From JAJNBA01 sp035512775 (GTDB taxonomy: Bacteria > Actinomycetota > UBA4738 > HRBIN12): a stretch of 64,000 nt of DNA. This document shows positions 59,526 through 64,000 of the stretch, in pieces. The translations under genes were made by a program, and so were the position numbers. Location of the stretch: NCBI GenBank assembly GCA_035512775.1, contig DATKDI010000056.1:39649-103648 (forward strand). Reading direction: 5' to 3'. The notes below the pieces were generated by a model, which was given only the letters and a program-made list of their open reading frames with translations, made no database searches and had not been told where the DNA came from. The first letter of the stretch is position 1. The number at the start of each line of letters is the position of its first letter.

Positions 59526-59531
59526 AGGGTA
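59526..59531 (-). promoter_or_regulatory. -10 box of nucleoside hydrolase-ribokinase operon
   Basis: TACCCT on the minus strand is 9 nt before the ATG at 59516, without a Shine-Dalgarno sequence. Confidence 0.45.
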
Positions 59532-59532
59532 C

Positions 59533-60180
59533 TTACGCGCCGGCCGGTTCCAGCACGAACCCGATGAGCTTCGAGGAGACATCGCGGCTGACCCGCAGCA
59601 TGTCCGCGGGCGTGACCTCGCTGTGGTCCATGAGGACCTGGATCGCGAGACCGTCGATCAGCGCGCCGACCTGGATCCCGAGCTCGTCCGCGTCCAGCCC
59701 CTCGGGGAACTCGCCCGTCGACCGACCGTGTCGCACGATATCGGCGATCGATCGGCGCCAGCGGCGATTCAGGACCTCGTGTTCCTTCGCCATCTCCGGA
59801 TCGCGCAGTGCGCGCACCCAGATCTCGACCCACAGCGCCCACTCGTCCAGGAACGGGAACTCGGGGAGCAAGCCCGGGACCGAGAGCTCGATCAGCCGAT
59901 CCAGCTGCGCGCGGGCCGCCGGGTTCTTGCGGAGCTCTCGCGACAATCGAAGGTAGAACTGGTCGTTCGCGTAGGTGAGCGCTTCGACGAGGAGGCGGTC
60001 CTTGGACTCGAAGTAGTAGAGGATCAGCCCCGTCGAGACGCCGCAGGTCTCCGCGATGTCCTGGATCCTCGTGTCGGCGAGGCCGCGGTCGGTGATCACC
60101 CGCGCGGCGGCCGCGAGGATCTCCTGACGTCGGTCCCCTTTGGGGGGAACCTTCGCTGCTTTCGTTCGCGCCTTGGCCAT
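59533..60180 (-). CDS. TetR/AcrR-family transcriptional regulator
   Basis: The 215-residue regulator has an N-terminal helix-turn-helix (RIQDIAETCGVSTGLILYYFESKDRLL, core GVSTGLILYYF, about residues 40-62) followed by an all-helical ligand domain. The N-terminal tail is Lys-rich, and the last part resembles the BetI-like C-terminal TetR domain. ATG 60180 follows AGGAG in the leader. It is divergent from an FAD oxidoreductase gene. Two 19-nt motif copies lie in the 178-nt gap and a third is upstream of potD, so it probably controls itself, its neighbour and the potDBC operon. Ligand is unknown; a BetI-like amine sensor is possible. Confidence 0.88.
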   Translation of the reverse strand: MAKARTKAAKVPPKGDRRQEILAAAARVITDRGLADTRIQDIAETCGVSTGLILYYFESKDRLLVEALTYANDQFYLRLSRELRKNPAARAQLDRLIELSVPGLLPEFPFLDEWALWVEIWVRALRDPEMAKEHEVLNRRWRRSIADIVRHGRSTGEFPEGLDADELGIQVGALIDGLAIQVLMDHSEVTPADMLRVSRDVSSKLIGFVLEPAGA

Positions 60181-60185
60181 CGGAC

Positions 60186-60204
60186 TCCTGAACGGCGTAC
60201 AGAG
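60186..60204 (+). promoter_or_regulatory. Candidate TetR operator, site 2
   Basis: TCCTGAACGGCGTACAGAG on the plus strand overlaps the ribosome site of the TetR gene. It is a copy of the potD-upstream motif and forms an inverted pair with site 3 (12 bases perfectly complementary). Confidence 0.48.
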
Positions 60205-60298
60205 ATTCGAATGGACGTGGACCGGTGCTGGCTGGAGGTTCCGTGGAACGGTACCCGGTTGAGCAGCCGAAATCAAAGGGCCAGGTCCCAAAGGCGCG

Positions 60299-60317
60299 TT
60301 TGACTCGCCGTTCAGGA
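60299..60317 (+). promoter_or_regulatory. Candidate TetR operator, site 3
   Basis: TTTGACTCGCCGTTCAGGA lies 42-60 nt before the oxidoreductase ATG. Its reverse complement matches the potD site in 15 of 19 positions by my reading with a one-base shift in the centre. It is opposite in orientation to site 2. Confidence 0.48.
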
Positions 60318-60358
60318 ATGAGGCATCATTCGGCATCGACGAAAGGACCCGAGGGGAC

Positions 60359-61981
60359 ATGGCAACCAACACCTACGACGCGATCGTCATCGGCGGGGGC
60401 CACAACGGGCTCACCGCCGGCGCCTACTTCGCCCGGCACGGCGCCCGGACCGTGGTCCTCGAGGCGCGGCACAAGACGGGCGGCGCCGCCGACACCAGCG
60501 CTCCGTTCGCCGATCACCCGGAGATCAACGTCACCACGTACTCGTACGTGATGTCGTTGATGCCGCCGACGGTCATCAACGACCTGCAGCTGAAGAAGCA
60601 CGGCTACGACGTCACGCCGTTCGGCCCCTACTTCCAGGCCTTCCCGGACGGTCGCGCGATCACCGTCTATGCCGACGAGGCCGAGCGCTCGCGCGACTCG
60701 ATCTCGCAGTTCTCGAAGAAGGACGCGGACGCGCTCATCGAGTGGGAGGCGTGGCTGAAGGGCGTGGCCGACATCCTCGGGCCGTTGCTCCTCCAGAGCC
60801 CGCCGCGCGCCGGCTCGCTCGCGATCGGCGATCTGCTCGAGACGGCGAAGACGGCGTGGAAGGTCCGCAAGCTCGGGGTTCGCGGCGTCGGTGACGTCAC
60901 ACGCCTCTTCACGATGAGCATCACGGACCTGCTGGACGACTGGTTCGAGTCCGACGCGATCAAGGGCATGCTCGCGGTGAACGGCATCATCGGGACATGG
61001 GCGGGTCCGGACGAGCCGGGGACCGCGTACGTGATGCTCCACCACTCGATCGGCGACGTCGGCGACGGACACCTCGGGTCCTGGGGTTACCAGCAGGGCG
61101 GCATGGGCGCCGTCTCCGACTCGATCCGACGGTCCGCGGAGTCCTTCGGTGCCGAGATCCGTACGAACGCGCGCGTGAAGTCGATGCTCACGTCCGGCGG
61201 ACGGTTCCATGGCGTCGTGCTCGAGGACGGGACCGAGCTCAGGGCGCCGATCGGCGTGACGTGCGTGCACCCGAAGATCGGGTTCCTCGACCTCATCCCC
61301 TCGACCGATCTGCCGGCCGACTTCGTCAGGGACATCGAGCGATGGAAGACCCGCTCGGGCGTCGTGAAGATCAACGTCGCCATGTCGGAGCTTCCCGACT
61401 TCACGGCGATGCCCGGCAAGAACCTGCAGGAGCATCACACGGGTTCGGTCGAGCTCTGTTTCTCGCCGGCCTATGCGGAGCGCGCGTTCCAGGACTCGCA
61501 TATGGACCGGAAGGCGTCCGTGGCCCCGTTCGTCGACGGCGTGATCCCGACGACGATGGACAAGAAGCTCGCTCCCGAGGGAACGCACGTGTTCTCGATG
61601 TTCAGCCAGTGGGTACCGGATGACTGGGTGAACGAGCCGCACCGCGACGAGCTCGACGCCTACGCGAAGCGGATCTTCGACCTCTACGACGAGCTGGCGC
61701 CGAACTTCAAAGACGCGATCATCGATTACCAAGTGATCGGCCCGTACGACATGGAGCAGGAGCTCGGGTTGATCGGCGGCAACATCTTCCACGGCGAGCT
61801 GTCGGTGGATCAGCTGTTCCACATGCGCCCGGCGCCCGGGTATGCCGACTTCCGCACGCCGATCAAGGGCCTCTACCATGGCTCCTCGGCGACCCACGCC
61901 GGCGGCGGGGTCAACGGCATCCCCGGCTGGAAGGCGTACCGTGCGGCCGTGAAGGACAGGGCACTCAAGAAGCGCTCGTGA
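60359..61981 (+). CDS. Phytoene-desaturase-like FAD-dependent oxidoreductase
   Basis: The 540-residue flavoprotein starts with the dinucleotide site AIVIGGGHNGLTAGAYFARHG and the GGAADTS segment, and ends with GLYHGSSATHAGGGVNGIPGW, the C-terminal FAD block of the phytoene desaturase/PYROXD2 group. It performs an unknown two-electron oxidation, not necessarily on carotenoids. It is divergent from the TetR gene and likely controlled by it. Its stop overlaps the GTG start of the acyl-CoA synthetase gene (GTGA), giving a two-gene operon. Confidence 0.9.
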   Translation: MATNTYDAIVIGGGHNGLTAGAYFARHGARTVVLEARHKTGGAADTSAPFADHPEINVTTYSYVMSLMPPTVINDLQLKKHGYDVTPFGPYFQAFPDGRAITVYADEAERSRDSISQFSKKDADALIEWEAWLKGVADILGPLLLQSPPRAGSLAIGDLLETAKTAWKVRKLGVRGVGDVTRLFTMSITDLLDDWFESDAIKGMLAVNGIIGTWAGPDEPGTAYVMLHHSIGDVGDGHLGSWGYQQGGMGAVSDSIRRSAESFGAEIRTNARVKSMLTSGGRFHGVVLEDGTELRAPIGVTCVHPKIGFLDLIPSTDLPADFVRDIERWKTRSGVVKINVAMSELPDFTAMPGKNLQEHHTGSVELCFSPAYAERAFQDSHMDRKASVAPFVDGVIPTTMDKKLAPEGTHVFSMFSQWVPDDWVNEPHRDELDAYAKRIFDLYDELAPNFKDAIIDYQVIGPYDMEQELGLIGGNIFHGELSVDQLFHMRPAPGYADFRTPIKGLYHGSSATHAGGGVNGIPGWKAYRAAVKDRALKKRS

Positions 61982-64000
61982 CCGAAGAGGAACGAACACC
62001 GCTCCAGCGGATGCTGGAAGCGCGGTCGGTCGCGGTCGTCGGGGCCTCGGTGAAGGAGGGCTCGCTGGGGCAGCAGATGCTGCTCGAGCTCGCCCGAGGC
62101 GGCTATAACGGCGCGATCTACCCGGTGAACCCGGGCTACGACGACGTGCTCGGGCACCGGTGCTATCCGTCGCTGGCCGACGTGCCCGGACCGGTCGATC
62201 TCGCGATCGTCGGGGTCGCGAACCAGCGGATCGAGCAGGCCGTGCGGGACGCGGGGGAGTCGGGCGTGGGCGGCGTCGTGACCTTCTCGTCGCTGTTCGA
62301 GGAGGAGCCGCCGGAGGCAGGGATGCCGTCGCTCGGCGAGCGCGTCGCGGCGATCGCGCGCGAGCACGGGATGGCGCTCTGCGGCGGCAACGGGATGGGG
62401 TTCGTCCACGCGGAGGCGAAGCTCCGCGCGACCGGTTTCCTGACGCCCGACGACCTGCGGCCGGGGCCGGTCACATTCGTGTCCCACTCCGGGTCGGGCT
62501 GGGCGGCGTTCCTGTTCAACGACCGCCAGATCCGTTTCAACCTGATCGTGTCGAGCGGGCAGGAGATCGTCACCACGATGGACGAGTACCTCTCCTACGC
62601 GCTCGATCAGGACTCGACGAAGGTCGTGGCGCTCTTGCTCGAGACGGTCCGGCGGCCCGAGGGGTTCGTGGCGGCACTGGCGAAAGCGGCCGAACGAGGC
62701 GTGCCCGTGTTCGCCCTCAAGGTCGGTCGCACGGAGGGGTCGAAGCAGATGGTCGTCGCCCATTCCGGCGCGCTCGCGGGGGAGCATGGGGCGTACGAAG
62801 CGGTCTTCGACGCCTACGGCGTGCACGAGTGCAGGGACATGGAGGAGGTGGCCGACGCGCTCGAGCTGTTCTCGAACCCTCGGCGGGTCACGAGCGGCAC
62901 CGGCATCGCGTCGCTCCATGACTCCGGCGGCGAGCGTGCCTTGTTCGTCGACCTCGCGACGGACCTCGGGATCCCGCTCGCCAAGATCTCGGACTCGACG
63001 CGGGGGCGGATCGACGCGGTGCTCGACCCGGGCGTCGTCGCCGACAACCCGTTGGATGCGTGGGGGACGGGGATCGACGCAGACCGGATCTACGTGGAGA
63101 GCTTCATGGCACTCCACGACGATCCGGAGACCGCCGCGGTGGCGTTCGTGGTCGACCTCACCCGGCAGGGCGAGCCGCACGACGAGGGCTACCTCCTGGT
63201 CGCGAGGGACGTGTTCGAGGCGACGACGAAACCGTTCTGCGTGATCTCCAACCTGCCGGCGACGATCGCCCGCGACGAGGTGGGTATCCTGCGCGAGGCC
63301 GGGATCCCGGTGCTCGAGGGAACGGTCACCGGCCTGCACGCCCTGAAGCACCTGCTCGCGGATGCATCGGCTCGAGGTCGAACGGCCCCCGATCCGCCGG
63401 AGCCCGGACCGGTCGACCTCAGGACCAAGTGGCGGGAGATGCTCGAGCACTTCCCCGGCGGGGAGTTCGCCGAGTCGATGATCTTCGAGCTCCTCGCCGG
63501 CTACGAGGTCCCCACCGTGAAGGCTGGGCATGCCTCGACCCTCGAGGAGGCGGAGTGGGCGGCCCACTGGATCGGCTACCCGATCGCGATGAAGACCGCG
63601 ATGCCGGGGATCGCCCACAAGTCGGACGTCGGCGGGGTCCGGCTGCACATCGGCGATGTCGAGGAGTTGCGTGAGGCATACGCGGACGTCTCCGAGCGGC
63701 TCGGCTCGCTGGTCACCGTGGCGGAGATGGCGCCGCCGGGAGTGGAGGTCGCGCTCGGCGTCGTCCGCGATCCGACGTTCGGTCCACTGGTGTTGGTCGC
63801 GGCGGGCGGCGTCCTGGTGGAGCTCATCCACGACCGCAAGCTCGCGCTTCCCCCGATCGACGAGGACGCCGCCCGCCGCCTGATCGACGGCCTCGCGATC
63901 CGCCCACTCCTGGACGGTGTGCGCGGCGCACCTCCCAACGACGTCGGCGCGCTCGCACGCGCCGTCTCTCGCCTCTCCCTCCTCGCCGGCTACGAGGTCC
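61978..64000 (+). CDS. ADP-forming acyl-CoA synthetase (3' end outside window)
   Basis: The frame starts at GTG 61978 and is still open at the last base, giving 674 codons. The order is CoA-binding domain (AVVGASVKEGSLG near residue 21 and YPVNPGY), succinyl-CoA-ligase-like domain (FVSHSGSGWAAFL near residue 165, then VVAHSGALAGEHGAY with the likely phospho-His), and an ATP-grasp domain from about residue 480 (YPIAMKTAMPGIAHKSDVGGV, core AHKSDVGGV). Such single-chain enzymes make acetyl- or other acyl-CoA with ADP or related nucleotides, or run in reverse to yield ATP. It is coupled to the upstream oxidoreductase gene. Confidence 0.92.
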   Translation, partial: MTEEERTPLQRMLEARSVAVVGASVKEGSLGQQMLLELARGGYNGAIYPVNPGYDDVLGHRCYPSLADVPGPVDLAIVGVANQRIEQAVRDAGESGVGGVVTFSSLFEEEPPEAGMPSLGERVAAIAREHGMALCGGNGMGFVHAEAKLRATGFLTPDDLRPGPVTFVSHSGSGWAAFLFNDRQIRFNLIVSSGQEIVTTMDEYLSYALDQDSTKVVALLLETVRRPEGFVAALAKAAERGVPVFALKVGRTEGSKQMVVAHSGALAGEHGAYEAVFDAYGVHECRDMEEVADALELFSNPRRVTSGTGIASLHDSGGERALFVDLATDLGIPLAKISDSTRGRIDAVLDPGVVADNPLDAWGTGIDADRIYVESFMALHDDPETAAVAFVVDLTRQGEPHDEGYLLVARDVFEATTKPFCVISNLPATIARDEVGILREAGIPVLEGTVTGLHALKHLLADASARGRTAPDPPEPGPVDLRTKWREMLEHFPGGEFAESMIFELLAGYEVPTVKAGHASTLEEAEWAAHWIGYPIAMKTAMPGIAHKSDVGGVRLHIGDVEELREAYADVSERLGSLVTVAEMAPPGVEVALGVVRDPTFGPLVLVAAGGVLVELIHDRKLALPPIDEDAARRLIDGLAIRPLLDGVRGAPPNDVGALARAVSRLSLLAGYEV

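Noticed and set aside
1..64000. tRNA, rRNA or other structural RNA genes
   Set aside because: No cloverleaf or rRNA-like sequence was noticed by eye apart from the TPP riboswitch; a covariance search was not possible.

Overview
The window is a dense, high-GC bacterial stretch with short or overlapping gene junctions. It is most consistent with an actinobacterium (Actinomycetota). Evidence is an F420-type luciferase-like oxidoreductase, an MmpL-type RND transporter, a C-terminally anchored Ser/Thr kinase, an EtfD-type ETF:quinone oxidoreductase, and many genes whose only upstream signal is a TANNNT -10 box 6-10 nt before the start codon (leaderless mRNA style). The species cannot be named from the sequence. 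Several one-base indels suggest either young pseudogenes or residual assembly errors.

Layout. 1-9.2 kb: partial MMPL transporter, AlkD-like repair gene with a compensated frameshift, F420-type oxidoreductase, DUF3054 membrane protein, small membrane protein, alpha/beta hydrolase, short-chain reductase, ABM-like protein, aldehyde dehydrogenase and MFS transporter. 9.3-13.6 kb: polyamine-type ABC transporter, with the ATPase convergent to the permease/binding-protein operon. 13.8-17.2 kb: enoyl-CoA hydratase, EamA exporter, choline-dehydrogenase-like GMC oxidoreductase. 17.2-23.2 kb: AbiEii-like nucleotidyltransferase, then APC permease and aldehyde dehydrogenase bracketed by two paralogous metallophosphoesterases. 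23.2-32.5 kb: methylated-amine and one-carbon core, with a dimethylglycine-dehydrogenase-like flavoprotein, a DmdA-like GcvT protein, MetF, and heterotetrameric sarcosine oxidase (soxB-yjbR-soxD-soxA-soxG). 32.6-36.3 kb: acyl-CoA dehydrogenase, agmatinase-family ureohydrolase, TPP riboswitch with a CytX-type transporter. 36.3-45.1 kb: lipoprotein and Ser/Thr kinase, methylmalonate-semialdehyde dehydrogenase, DinB-like protein, GNAT, glycine-betaine-oxygenase-like Rieske protein, VOC protein, frameshifted small ORF and amidohydrolase, and a second acyl-CoA dehydrogenase.

45.2-52.2 kb is a tight seven-gene operon for a molybdenum oxidoreductase of nitrate-reductase type, with a NarI/DsrM-like cytochrome b, a four-cluster ferredoxin, a Rieske protein, a TDT/SLAC1-family channel and a His-rich membrane protein. 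It is flanked by two copies of the 3' end of an acyl-CoA dehydrogenase gene; the second copy is a broken fragment sharing 95 identical bases with the first. Next comes an apparently acquired PIN-domain toxin and unknown partner (52.5-53.9 kb). Then follow etfD-etfA-etfB, ribokinase, nucleoside hydrolase, a TetR regulator, a divergent phytoene-desaturase-like oxidoreductase, and the start of an ADP-forming acyl-CoA synthetase that runs off the end.

How it fits together (inference). Choline- or betaine-like amines and polyamines are imported, oxidised by GMC, aldehyde dehydrogenase and Rieske enzymes, and demethylated by the DMGDH, DmdA-like and sarcosine oxidase proteins. One-carbon units go to tetrahydrofolate with MetF beside them. 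Electrons from the acyl-CoA and amine dehydrogenases can pass through EtfAB to EtfD and the quinone pool. The TetR regulator probably links the potD promoter and the 60.3 kb oxidoreductase promoter through a shared 19-nt motif.
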